From Novosphingobium aureum (GTDB lineage: Bacteria; Pseudomonadota; Alphaproteobacteria; Sphingomonadales; Sphingomonadaceae), in contig NZ_JADZGI010000001.1 in assembly GCF_015865035.1 (NCBI RefSeq), forward strand, positions 2,604,001 through 2,668,000: a stretch of DNA of 64,000 nt, in the 5' to 3' direction. A model generated the notes under the pieces. That model worked only from the letters and a program-made list of their open reading frames with translations. It was not told the DNA's origin and did not search any database. Shown in pieces: positions 56,410 to 64,000 of the stretch (position 1 is the stretch's first letter; the number at the start of each line of letters is the position of its first letter). The translations under genes were made by a program, and so were the position numbers.

Positions 56410-57810
56410 ATGCGTTTGACGCAAGAGGATCGCAACGCGTGTGCAGCATCGTGCAAGCGCGACTGGTACCGTGCGATTGGAAGCTCATTGAACCTGCCGG
56501 AGTCCGTGAAGACCACCCTCAAGACCTTGCCCGGTTTCGGGTCCTCGCTGGATCTGGCCCGGCGCCGTATCGCGACGACCATCGGCGCGATCGTTCTCGG
56601 CCTCGTCGCGATCAGTTTCGCCTGGCTGGGTGACCGCGCCCAGATCATCTTCGAGCAGTTCCAGTCGCAATTTCCCTATGCTCCGCTGATCCTCACCCCG
56701 CTGACCTTCGCCGCGGTAGTGTGGGCCACCACGGCCTGGTATCCCAGCGCGCGCGGCTCGGGCATCCCGCAGGCGATCGCCGCGACCAAGGACCTGGACC
56801 TCGCCTACACCAAGCTGCTCTCGCTACCGACCGCTATCGCCAAGCTGGGGCTGACCGTGGTCATGTTGCTTGCCGGTGGTTCGGTCGGGCGCGAAGGGCC
56901 CACCGTCCAGATCGCTGCCGCGATCATGGTCACCTGCCACAAGGCCCTGCGCGTGCCGATGACCGCAGGCGTGCTCATCGCCGGCGGTGCCGCCGGTGTC
57001 GCCGCGGCCTTCAATACCCCGCTTGCCGGTGTCGCTTTCGCGATCGAGGAACTCGCCTCCGCGTTCGAACAGCGCGTCGCGGTGCTGGTCATGGGCGCAG
57101 TGGTCATGTCGGGTTTGGTCAGCCTCGGCATCGCCGGAGACTATGTCTACTTCGGCGTCATGCGCGAGACGCTGAGCGTCAGCTCGGTGCTGATGATCAC
57201 CCCGGTCGCCGGCATCCTCGGCGGTATCCTGGGCGGCCTGTTCTCGCGCACGATGCTTTCCTTCGCACGCAGCTCGCACCCTTGGTTCCAGCAGATTCGC
57301 AAGCGCCCGGTCATGGCCGCCCTCGCCTGCGGTCTCGTCGTCGCAGCTGTCGGGGTCGCCACCGGCGGCTCGACCTGGGGCACCGGTTACGAGATCACCA
57401 AGCTCATGGTCGAGGGCGAACAACCCGCCCCGCTCTGGTTCGGACCGGCGAAGTTCCTCGCGACCGCCGCGACTGCCGTCAGCGGCGCACCGGGCGGCAT
57501 CTTCGCCCCCTCGCTCTCGGTCGGCGCAGGTTTCGGGCAGATGCTCGCCTATGCCTTTCCCGACGATTCGATGTCCGCCGTGATCCTGCTGGGCATGACC
57601 GGCTATTTCGTGGGTGTCGTGCGCGCACCGCTCACCGCCGTGATCATCCTGATGGAGACCACGGCCAGCCGCGGCATGATCCTGCCACTGTTCCTGACCG
57701 CGATCATCGCCGACGCCTCGAGCAAGCTGGTGTGCCGCACCAAGCTCTACCATGGCCTCTCGCAAGGCTTCATCCGGCAGGCATCGACCGACCGCGAGAA
57801 ACAGGCCTGA
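56410..57810 (+). CDS. ClC-family chloride/proton antiporter
   Basis: The protein is about 466 residues with the many re-entrant helices of ClC proteins. The selectivity motifs are SARGSGIPQAIAA, LLAGGSVGREGPTVQIAAAI (gating glutamate present) and SGAPGGIFAPSLSVGAGFGQ. FNTPLAGVAFAIEELASAFE keeps the inner glutamate typical of H+/Cl- exchangers. It probably supports acid tolerance or membrane-potential balance. The start is uncertain: ATG 56410 lacks a good ribosome site, and TTG 56338 is open in frame. Confidence 0.9.
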   Translation: MRLTQEDRNACAASCKRDWYRAIGSSLNLPESVKTTLKTLPGFGSSLDLARRRIATTIGAIVLGLVAISFAWLGDRAQIIFEQFQSQFPYAPLILTPLTFAAVVWATTAWYPSARGSGIPQAIAATKDLDLAYTKLLSLPTAIAKLGLTVVMLLAGGSVGREGPTVQIAAAIMVTCHKALRVPMTAGVLIAGGAAGVAAAFNTPLAGVAFAIEELASAFEQRVAVLVMGAVVMSGLVSLGIAGDYVYFGVMRETLSVSSVLMITPVAGILGGILGGLFSRTMLSFARSSHPWFQQIRKRPVMAALACGLVVAAVGVATGGSTWGTGYEITKLMVEGEQPAPLWFGPAKFLATAATAVSGAPGGIFAPSLSVGAGFGQMLAYAFPDDSMSAVILLGMTGYFVGVVRAPLTAVIILMETTASRGMILPLFLTAIIADASSKLVCRTKLYHGLSQGFIRQASTDREKQA

Positions 57811-57992
57811 CGCGCTCCCAGCGGCGCAGCCCGAGGCATCGGGCCGCCTTGCCCCTTCGAGAGCGCGAGAGGGCATCGGGCGTCGGCTTCGCAGGCACGC
57901 CCTGCACATGAGGCAGGACAACACGCGACCAGCGCCAACATGCGCCGCGCTTTTCGCCAGACATCAGGATTTCAGGATGGGTGTGAAGCGAA

Positions 57993-58069
57993 TGGCGCGC
58001 CCGGAACGATTCGAACGTCCGACCCTCAGATTCGTAGTCTGATGCTCTATCCAGCTGAGCTACGGGCGC
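57993..58069 (-). tRNA. tRNA-Arg(ACG), copy 1
   Basis: Read on the minus strand, the acceptor is GCGCCCG with CGGGCGC, the D-arm is AGCTCAGCTGGATAGAGC, the anticodon loop CTACGAA carries ACG, and the T-loop is GTTCGAATC. The CCA end is encoded. It is identical to the copy at 58118-58194. Confidence 0.97.
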
Positions 58070-58117
58070 GCATGCTTCGATGTCTCCAACCCAAGGCCAC
58101 CTCCCCATTTAGGAAAA

Positions 58118-58194
58118 TGGCGCGCCCGGAACGATTCGAACGTCCGACCCTCAGATTCGTAGTCTGATGCTCTATCCAGCTGAGCTACGGGCGC
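58118..58194 (-). tRNA. tRNA-Arg(ACG), copy 2
   Basis: This is an exact 77-base duplicate of the tRNA-Arg at 57993-58069, on the same strand and 48 bases away. Anticodon ACG (read as ICG) serves the CGN arginine codons that are heavily used in this GC-rich DNA. The pair is probably co-transcribed. Confidence 0.97.
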
Positions 58195-58255
58195 GTTGGA
58201 GTGGCGCCTCTAGGCCGGGAATCACTGGTGGTCAACGCCTAAGTTGCAACTTTTT

Positions 58256-58714
58256 TCAAATCCCGCTCGCAAGCCCCGGAAGATCGCGCAGGAGCGCCTT
58301 CGCCAGCGGGTAGTCGAGCGGCGGCATCTCCAGTCCGGCGAGCGCCTCGGGGCGGTACCAGTCGATCTGCGCGCCCTCGAGCGCGCGCGCCTCGCCGCGC
58401 CAGCGCGTGCACGCGTGGAGCAGGATAACGATCGGACGGCCCGACGCCTGCGCGCCCTGCCCACCGGCGTCCGGCGTTGCCTCCAGCCGCGCTTCCGCAA
58501 AGCCCACGGCGTGCAGGTCACCGGGCTCGATGACCAGCCCAAGCTCTTCCTTGATCTCGCGCACTGCCGCCTCGCGCGGGGTTTCGCCAGCCTCCAGCTT
58601 CCCTCCCGGGAACTCCCATAACCCGCCGTGCATCGCCTCTTGCGGGCGTCGCTGCATGAGGACCTGACCCGAGGGAGCGACGAGCGCGACGGCGACGACG
58701 AGCAGCGGTGTCAA
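58256..58714 (-). CDS. mutT: Nudix hydrolase, MutT-like (8-oxo-dGTPase)
   Basis: The 152-residue protein carries a complete Nudix box, GGKLEAGETPREAAVREIKE followed by ELG, after LMQRRPQEAMHGGLWEFPG. This arrangement is typical of MutT, which removes oxidised dGTP; the exact substrate is inferred. No ATG or GTG start fits. TTG 58714 has GGAAAA about 5 bases upstream and is preferred; TTG 58726 is an alternative. Confidence 0.85.
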   Translation of the reverse strand: MTPLLVVAVALVAPSGQVLMQRRPQEAMHGGLWEFPGGKLEAGETPREAAVREIKEELGLVIEPGDLHAVGFAEARLEATPDAGGQGAQASGRPIVILLHACTRWRGEARALEGAQIDWYRPEALAGLEMPPLDYPLAKALLRDLPGLASGI

Positions 58715-58740
58715 AGAATTTTCCAACCTGAAGTGTGCAT

Positions 58741-58755
58741 TTAATCACTCTTTAA
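58741..58755 (+). promoter_or_regulatory. CtrA-type box upstream of the first Flp pilin gene
   Basis: TTAATCACTCTTTAA is an exact TTAA-N7-TTAA match to the CtrA recognition consensus. It lies 49 bases before the pilin ATG (58804). CtrA drives pilA in Caulobacter, so the position makes biological sense; binding here is inferred. Confidence 0.75.
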
Positions 58756-58803
58756 GGACCTGCCGCGATTTTGGTCAGCGGTCTCACAGGGGGGACACGC
58801 ACG

Positions 58804-58983
58804 ATGAAGCTGGTTCGAGAATTTCTTCACGACCGAGATGGCGCCACCGCCGTCGAGTACGGCGTCATTCTCGCGATGATCGTCATCGTGATCGTCGTGT
58901 CCATTCAGGGCATGGCCGACGAGGCCATCTCGATGTGGGACCACGTCTCGGAAGAATCCTCCGAGGCAATGGGGTCGAACTAA
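58804..58983 (+). CDS. Flp-type (class IVb) pilin
   Basis: This 59-residue prepilin starts MKLVREFLHDRDGATAVEYG. The G-ATAVEYG junction is the class IVb prepilin-peptidase cleavage and N-terminal assembly motif, followed by a hydrophobic helix (VILAMIVIVIVVSIQGMAD). It would form the Tad/Flp fibre used for surface attachment. A GGGGGG tract lies about 8 bases before ATG 58804. A CtrA-type box sits upstream. A second pilin gene follows at 59107; no tad export genes are in the window. Confidence 0.93.
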   Translation: MKLVREFLHDRDGATAVEYGVILAMIVIVIVVSIQGMADEAISMWDHVSEESSEAMGSN

Positions 58984-58995
58984 GAGTTTCGGGGC

Positions 58996-59010
58996 TTAAG
59001 CATTTTTCAA
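58996..59010 (+). promoter_or_regulatory. Near-match CtrA-type box upstream of the second pilin gene
   Basis: TTAAGCATTTTTCAA differs from TTAA-N7-TTAA at one base. It lies 97 bases before the second pilin start. A single mismatch could occur by chance in such a short motif. Confidence 0.35.
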
Positions 59011-59106
59011 CGCTTCGAAACGTAAAAAGCAATTGTCCAAGGCGCTGAGGCGAGACTGACGCGAGACGGACCGGGTACACTAGACTGCAGATTCAGGAGA
59101 CACATT

Positions 59107-59286
59107 ATGAAGTTTCTTAACAAGCTTCGTCGCAACGAGCAGGGTGCGACCGCCATCGAGTACGGCCTCATTGCCGCTCTGATCGCCGTTGCCGCGATCG
59201 CCGCCATGCAGGGCCTGGGCAGCGAGCTGACCGAGACCTTCTCGGCCACTTCCGAGACCCTGAACACCGGCCAGGCTCCGACCTGA
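59107..59286 (+). CDS. Second Flp-type (class IVb) pilin
   Basis: This 59-residue prepilin starts MKFLNKLRRNEQGATAIEYG, with the class IVb junction G-ATAIEYG and a hydrophobic helix (LIAALIAVAAIAAMQGLGSE). AGGAG lies 8 bases before ATG 59107. Its sequence is close to canonical Flp1/PilA; the gene at 58804 is more divergent (long valine/isoleucine stretch), so this one may be the major pilin. A terminator follows. Confidence 0.95.
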   Translation: MKFLNKLRRNEQGATAIEYGLIAALIAVAAIAAMQGLGSELTETFSATSETLNTGQAPT

Positions 59287-59309
59287 TCGGTTCTTCGGAA
59301 ACGAACGCC

Positions 59310-59343
59310 AAGGGGGCGGCAGGGAAACCTGCCGCCCCTTTTC
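59310..59343 (+). terminator. Terminator after the second pilin gene
   Basis: A GC-rich stem (GGGGCGGCAGG with CCTGCCGCCCC) closed by a GAAA tetraloop is followed by TTTT. Highly expressed pilin transcripts often end this way. Confidence 0.93.
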
Positions 59344-59384
59344 GTTTGCATGAATGAGCCGCGAAGGCGCAGCAGCGCTGCCCC

Positions 59385-60899
59385 TCAGGTGCCGTACCGC
59401 ACGATCTTGACCTTCCTGCCCGCAGGAAGCGGATCTCCCTCGCGCATCCCGTTGAGGACCAGAAAGCGCTCGAGCTGGGCATTCGAGAATGCCATGCGCT
59501 GGGAAAGCAGAGCCGGAGTGTCGCCGGATTTTACAGTGACCACGTCGATCACGCGAGGCCGCACTTCCCCTGCCTCCTGAGCCCCGATGCGGGTCAGGCT
59601 GCGGAACATGGGATTGAACACCCCTGCCCCTCCGGCCTTGGTCATGGTGACGAAGTGATAGGCCTGTCCGTTGCCGAAGTCATAAGCGAAGACGGCGACA
59701 TCGACCTCACCGCTGGAACTGCGCGTGCGCACCACGCCATAGGCCGCTGGCAGTCCGTTGACGGTCACACGCTCGATCTGCGAGGGTCGCAAGCTGGTCG
59801 AATTGGACTCCGACAGGCTTGAAAAAACTCCGGAAATATAGGCTTCAAGGCTGCCCTCGAGCTTTCCGCCGGAAAATTGCGCCTTGCCTGATCCCCCGCT
59901 GATGGTCACCGCACGCGTACCGTTGACCATGTAGAAGCCTTCGGGCGCATCGAACGCGAAGCGTAGCTTGGGGTGCACGAAGCGCCCGTTCTCGATCACG
60001 CCCTGCTCGGGATTGTCGCCATAGACGAGGCCATCGATCCCGGCGAGGAAGGTCTCGGCCTCGCGTCGTCCGGTGAGCGACCCGGCCTGCTTGCGCGCGT
60101 CGCGCACGCGAGAGGCGGGATCGGGGTGGCTCGATGCCCATTCCGGCACTTGTGTGGAGCTGCCCTTGAGGCTGGCGTCGAGCGCATTTTGCCGGGCAAG
60201 GCTCTCCAGAACCGTCGCCATCGCCCGCGGATCGTAGCCGGCACGCTGCAGGTAGGTAATGCCAAGGCGATCGGCCTCCTGCTCCTGCGAGCGGGAATAT
60301 TTCAGCGTGAGCAACTGCGAACCGGTCGATGCGATGCGCTGGCCAAGCTGACCGAGCATCGAATCGCCCAGCAACACGTTCGAGAGGACCGAGCCCAGCA
60401 CGCCGAGCAACTGATTCTTCTGCGCCGCACTCTGGCGACGGGCAGAATGGCGCGCCGCGACATGACCGACTTCGTGGCCGAGCACCCCGGCGAGTTCGGC
60501 TTCGTTGTTCATCAGTGCGGACAACTGACGCGTCACGTAGACGTAGCCACCGGGGATCGCGAAAGCATTGTTCACCGGCGAGTCGAGCAAGGTCACGGTG
60601 AAGTCTTCGCGGGCATTGCCCAGCCCCGACTGCATGGCGATCGTGCGCCCCACCCGCTCGACATAGTTTGCCTGCGCCCCGCTCACCGCACCGCCGAACT
60701 CGGCGAGCAATTCGGGGTGGGCCTTGGCGCCTTGGGCCTTGTCTGCGGCACTGATCGAATTGCCACCGCTCTGCGCGCTCACGGCGCTCTCGCTGCCCGG
60801 GACAAGCCCGCCGGCAAACGCGAGCCCCGAAACCGCCAACGCGGCCATCGCGACGCTGGCCAGCGCCTGCTTGCGACTCTTCGAGCTAATGGATGGCAT
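59385..60899 (-). CDS. Periplasmic M48 metalloprotease with C-terminal LysM-like domain
   Basis: From ATG 60899 the product has 504 residues. A signal peptide spans roughly residues 8-32 (ALASVAMAALAVSGLAFAGG). The zinc site is AGVLGHEVGHVAARHSARRQ, with the third ligand in SRSQEQEADRLGITYLQRAG. This is the BepA/YfgC-type M48 group linked to outer-membrane quality control. The C-terminus VVTVKSGDTPALLSQRMAFS looks like a LysM-type module, which suggests peptidoglycan contact. AGGGG precedes the chosen start. Confidence 0.9.
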   Translation of the reverse strand: MPSISSKSRKQALASVAMAALAVSGLAFAGGLVPGSESAVSAQSGGNSISAADKAQGAKAHPELLAEFGGAVSGAQANYVERVGRTIAMQSGLGNAREDFTVTLLDSPVNNAFAIPGGYVYVTRQLSALMNNEAELAGVLGHEVGHVAARHSARRQSAAQKNQLLGVLGSVLSNVLLGDSMLGQLGQRIASTGSQLLTLKYSRSQEQEADRLGITYLQRAGYDPRAMATVLESLARQNALDASLKGSSTQVPEWASSHPDPASRVRDARKQAGSLTGRREAETFLAGIDGLVYGDNPEQGVIENGRFVHPKLRFAFDAPEGFYMVNGTRAVTISGGSGKAQFSGGKLEGSLEAYISGVFSSLSESNSTSLRPSQIERVTVNGLPAAYGVVRTRSSSGEVDVAVFAYDFGNGQAYHFVTMTKAGGAGVFNPMFRSLTRIGAQEAGEVRPRVIDVVTVKSGDTPALLSQRMAFSNAQLERFLVLNGMREGDPLPAGRKVKIVRYGT

Positions 60900-60962
60900 C
60901 AGGTTCCCCTCTGTCTGGTGTCCGCCCCATTTCATGGGTTTGCGGTCAAAGTCTTCGAAATA

Positions 60963-61892
60963 TTAGCGTTCGTCGCGCGTTGCGGTTCCCGCTGGACCAG
61001 CCTGCCGGGCAAGCGGGTGACGCGCGTTGACCAGCTCGACTAGCCGCGCCGCGTCGACGTGCGTGTAGATCTGCGTCGTCGCGATGTCGGCATGGCCGAG
61101 CAGCATCTGCAGCACGCGCAGGTCCGCTCCGCCTTCGAGCAGATGGGTCGCGAAGGCATGGCGCAGAACGTGGGGCGAGACCTGCGTCGGATCGAGCCCT
61201 GCACGCGCGGCGAGTTCGCGCAGCAACTGGAACAGCCGCACCCGCGTGAGGTGGCCGCTTTCCCCGCGCGAGGGGAACAGGAAGCGGCTGTTCGCGCCCT
61301 TCGCAGCGAGCCGCAGCGCCAGCCAGCGACGCAGCACATGTTGCGCGCGGGTGCTGACCGGGACCAGGCGCTGCTGCCCGCCCTTGCCGGTCACGTGCAG
61401 GAAAGGCGCATCGCGCGGCACCGCACTGACCGGGAGCGAGACCAGTTCGCTGGCGCGCAGGCCCGAGCCGTAGAGCAGTTCGAGCAGCGCCAGCAAACGC
61501 ACTGCATTCGGGCTGTCTTGCGCCGCCTCGTCTTCTGCGCGCGTCAAGAAGCGTTCGACCTGCTCGTGATCGAGGATGCGCGGTAGGGGACGCCTGGTGC
61601 GTGGCCTGGGCAAGGCAGGAGAGGGATCGTCCTCGCGCAGCCCCTCGTCGACCAGAAATCCGTAGTACTGGCGCAGCGCAGAGCACTTGCGGGCAAGGCT
61701 CGATGCAGCAAGGTCGCCCCAGGCCTCACCCAACCGCGCCAGAGTATCGGCATCGGCTCCGCGCAAGTCGCCCACAATCTCGCCCGCCCCCTCGAGGTCG
61801 CGGCGATAGGCGGCCAGCGTGTTGAGCGCTGCGCCGCGTTCCGCAGCCAGCATCGCAAGGAAGCGCTCGACGCTGTGTTCGCGCGAAACCAT
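60963..61892 (-). CDS. xerD: Tyrosine recombinase XerD
   Basis: This 309-residue recombinase has an N-terminal SAM-like core-binding domain and a catalytic domain with all six residues: Arg in LYGSGLRASELVSLP, Lys in VTGKGGQQRLVPV, His-x-x-Arg in SPHVLRHAFATHLLEGGADL, His in LLGHADIATTQIYTHV and the Tyr in the same motif. With XerC it resolves chromosome dimers at dif. It could also be another Xer-type protein, but size and motifs fit XerD well. Confidence 0.9.
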   Translation of the reverse strand: MVSREHSVERFLAMLAAERGAALNTLAAYRRDLEGAGEIVGDLRGADADTLARLGEAWGDLAASSLARKCSALRQYYGFLVDEGLREDDPSPALPRPRTRRPLPRILDHEQVERFLTRAEDEAAQDSPNAVRLLALLELLYGSGLRASELVSLPVSAVPRDAPFLHVTGKGGQQRLVPVSTRAQHVLRRWLALRLAAKGANSRFLFPSRGESGHLTRVRLFQLLRELAARAGLDPTQVSPHVLRHAFATHLLEGGADLRVLQMLLGHADIATTQIYTHVDAARLVELVNARHPLARQAGPAGTATRDER

Positions 61893-61923
61893 TACCGCTG
61901 TGCGCAGCCGCGCCCTGTCGCGA

Positions 61924-63849
61924 TCACGTGCGCGAGACGGCTTCGGCTGCGATCATGCGCGCCTCGCCGTCCAAGCCGACTTCGCGCAACGCCGAAACGA
62001 TGTGGAACAGGTAGCGCGGGGTCATGCGCTGCCAGCTCGCTCCCTGCATGCCGAAGCCTGCCAGCATGACCACGCTCGCCCTGTCGCCGCGCTGCGCGGC
62101 GCCGTCGATGGCGCGGGTCCAGCGGGTCTCGCCGCCAAGCCCCAGCCCCATGTCGTTCGAGTAGCTCGAAGCCGCATCGCGCTCGATCCGCCCGAGCCCT
62201 GCCAGCGACGCAACGAGGAAACCGGCACGGCGCTTGCCCTCGCTGGCATCGTTGTCGACGAAACTGTCGATCGCGCTGCCGGGAATATCCTGCGCCATGC
62301 CCGGTGCGGACAGGACGATCATCGCCCAGGCATCGCTTCCCGCCTCGACCACCGGCGCCCAGCGCGCGGCATTGGCATCGAAGCCTGCGGCAAGCATCGA
62401 GCCCACGAGATCGGCCGCGTTATCGGCCATTTCCGCACGCGGCGCGATCCTCGCTGCAGCAGCCGCGGTCAGCACGCGGCGCCCGTAGGCGTCCGCATCG
62501 CCGCCATCGCTGGTCCACAGCTTGCGCATCGCCGCGACGCGCGCGTCTGCACCCTGCAAGGTATAGGCATCGCGCAAGCTCTCAGCGCGGTCCTGCCATT
62601 CGCCGGTGACGTCGGGATCGGCGTACATCTGCGCATAGAGATCGACCATCGCCGCGTTCGACAGCACCCCGCTGCCGCCCGCAAGATCGGCAGCCTGCGC
62701 ACGCCGGGCCAGTCCGACCATCGGCGCAAGCGCGGTGGTGTAGTCGTAGCTCGGGCCACCTTCCTTCACCAGCGCCGCCGGGGGCTCGATGCCCACGCCG
62801 ATCGCCAGCCCGTAGCGCCACGGCGTGATCGCATCGACCTTGTCCCATTCGATCGTCACCGCACGGCGCGACTTGCCCGCCGCCGCGGCATAGCGCTGGG
62901 CGAGCAGCACGTCGATGCGCGGCATCTTGCCGCGCACAAGCTCGCGGTCGAGCTTGGACAGCGCCGAAGTCCCGTTGCCGCGGTAGGCCTCGCAGATCGA
63001 CCGGGCGAGGTTCCACTCCGGATCGTCACGCAGCGAACCTTGCGTCGCCATGACCGGACACAGGCCGGTGAAGTCGGCGGTCCCGGTATAGACCTTGAGC
63101 ACCACCTCGCCGATCGCCGGGGTGTAATTCGCGATGTCGATATCCTGCAGCAGGCCGCGCGCGGCGTCGGGCTCGCCCATGCGCAGCAGCAGCGCGACGC
63201 GCAGTGCCAGGAAGTCCTGAGGGCTCATCCCGGCAGGCGGAGCGAGACGCGAGAGCAGCGCGCGGCGCAGAGCAATGTGCCCCCAGCGCGAGACCAGAGC
63301 GCCCCGGTTGCCCGAAAGCGCGGTGCGGATCAGCGCCCCGTTCTGGTTCGCCAGCGAGTCGGCGGGAAGCCCGCCCTCGGTCTCGTCGAAAATCCCGACC
63401 CGCTCCATCGAACGGCGCGCCTGCGGGGGCATGTCGAACTCGACCTTGCGCCCGATCAGCTCCTCGAAGTCCTCGGGCGACATCTTCGCGAGCTCGGCGA
63501 GCGTGGGCAGGCGCTTGAGCTGCAGACCTTCCTTTGCCGCACCGGCACCATCATCCGTGGCTGCCTGCGAGGGCGTGCCCGAAGGCAGTGCCTGAACGAT
63601 CGGGGTCGACTGGGGCCGCGGTGCATTCGCTCCGCCCGTCGGCTGCGCCGCCGGGCGTGGGCTCGCGACAGGGCGCACCGGGGCCGGCCTGCGCGTGGGC
63701 GTCGCAGACGGGCTCGGCGTAGGCGCGGGCGTCTCGAACATCTTGGGAAGAAGCGATTCCGGCGCATCCTGCGCGAAGGCCAGCGCCGAAGTCATCGCCA
63801 GCGCCGCGCCTGCGAGCAGCAGCACCTTGTTCCTGCCATCCCGCTTCAT
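61924..63849 (-). CDS. Large secreted protein of unknown function
   Basis: The protein has 641 residues. Residues 1-26 form a signal peptide (VLLLAGAALAMTSALAFAQ). Residues about 38-95 are a Pro/Thr/Ser-rich linker (ETPAPTPSPSATPTRRPAPV). The rest is Ala/Leu-rich and predicted helical, reminiscent of TPR-like repeats, with no enzyme motif I can recognise. Its ATG overlaps the stop of a 48-residue membrane-protein gene (ATGA), so the two form an operon and may work together at the envelope. Confidence 0.75.
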   Translation of the reverse strand: MKRDGRNKVLLLAGAALAMTSALAFAQDAPESLLPKMFETPAPTPSPSATPTRRPAPVRPVASPRPAAQPTGGANAPRPQSTPIVQALPSGTPSQAATDDGAGAAKEGLQLKRLPTLAELAKMSPEDFEELIGRKVEFDMPPQARRSMERVGIFDETEGGLPADSLANQNGALIRTALSGNRGALVSRWGHIALRRALLSRLAPPAGMSPQDFLALRVALLLRMGEPDAARGLLQDIDIANYTPAIGEVVLKVYTGTADFTGLCPVMATQGSLRDDPEWNLARSICEAYRGNGTSALSKLDRELVRGKMPRIDVLLAQRYAAAAGKSRRAVTIEWDKVDAITPWRYGLAIGVGIEPPAALVKEGGPSYDYTTALAPMVGLARRAQAADLAGGSGVLSNAAMVDLYAQMYADPDVTGEWQDRAESLRDAYTLQGADARVAAMRKLWTSDGGDADAYGRRVLTAAAAARIAPRAEMADNAADLVGSMLAAGFDANAARWAPVVEAGSDAWAMIVLSAPGMAQDIPGSAIDSFVDNDASEGKRRAGFLVASLAGLGRIERDAASSYSNDMGLGLGGETRWTRAIDGAAQRGDRASVVMLAGFGMQGASWQRMTPRYLFHIVSALREVGLDGEARMIAAEAVSRT

Positions 63850-63992
63850 CGTGCCTGCTCCGGAACCGCAACATGCTGGACGAGATCGCGCACCGGTTCA
63901 CGGCCGCCATCGACCCAGGCCACGGTGGCCAGGGCTGCTCCCCCGACGATCAGCGCCGCACAGGCCAGACCCAGAACCACGCGCCCGCGCAT
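63846..63992 (-). CDS. Small single-span membrane protein (48 residues)
   Basis: The frame runs from ATG 63992 to TGA at 63846. The product starts MRGRVVLGLACAALIVGGAA and ends HVAVPEQAR: a positively charged N-terminus, one helix of about 20 hydrophobic residues and a short polar tail. It could be a membrane anchor or a secreted peptide. The stop overlaps the start of the large secreted-protein gene. Only eight bases lie upstream in the window, so the ribosome site and a longer start cannot be checked. Confidence 0.6.
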   Translation of the reverse strand: MRGRVVLGLACAALIVGGAALATVAWVDGGREPVRDLVQHVAVPEQAR

Positions 63993-64000
63993 TATTTTCG

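Noticed and set aside
57825..57850. GCCCGA/TCGGGC hairpin after the ClC gene
   Set aside because: The stem is only six base pairs and no T-run follows; it may be chance in GC-rich DNA.

Overview
The window reads as chromosomal DNA of a GC-rich alphaproteobacterium, most likely a sphingomonad (Novosphingobium/Sphingomonas type). Three things point that way: a DivL-type tyrosine 'histidine kinase' in the order divL-tsaE-amgK-murU-addB-addA-trxA, a sdhE-mfd pair next to recG, and a perfect CtrA-type box in front of a Flp pilin gene. No insertion sequence, prophage or CRISPR array was seen.

Region 1 (1-7557) is the core of a Wzx/Wzy-type surface polysaccharide locus. It starts with a sulfotransferase cut by the left edge (minus strand). 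On the plus strand follow an O-antigen ligase/polymerase, a Wzx-like flippase, a GT4 glycosyltransferase, a Wzz-BY-kinase fusion and a phosphoglycosyl transferase. Region 2 (7559-10420, minus) is an overlapping three-gene operon: GT4 glycosyltransferase, ATP-grasp ligase, HAD hydrolase.

Region 3 (10998-20781) looks like a glycan-decorating cassette. It has an ArnT-like GT-C enzyme, then rfbF and rfbG (CDP-4-keto-6-deoxyglucose synthesis), an RfbH-like PLP enzyme, a sugar C-methyltransferase, an unusual SDR and a GtrB-type polyprenyl-phosphate glycosyltransferase. Convergent to these lie a GtrA flippase and a UDP-glucuronate epimerase-like gene. Together they could make a branched CDP-deoxysugar, load it on lipid, flip it and attach it outside the inner membrane. 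Two of the enzymes have altered active sites, so this is the best candidate for an undescribed pathway.

Region 4 (20949-63992) is mostly housekeeping: recG, a host-attachment-family gene, sdhE, mfd, an S10 peptidase, an EAL protein, nadK, tRNA-Asn, secA, argJ, a GST, an inositol-monophosphatase-family gene, trxA, addAB, murU-amgK, tsaE, divL, ahcY, a peroxiredoxin, folE, a phospholipase D-type protein, a ClC transporter, two identical tRNA-Arg genes, a Nudix hydrolase, two Flp pilins, an M48 peptidase, xerD and an unknown secreted protein. Several genes too short for ordinary ORF calling were read by eye: a 55-residue RMF-like gene, a 59-residue second pilin and a 48-residue membrane protein at the right edge. 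Clear hairpin terminators separate most of the convergent pairs.
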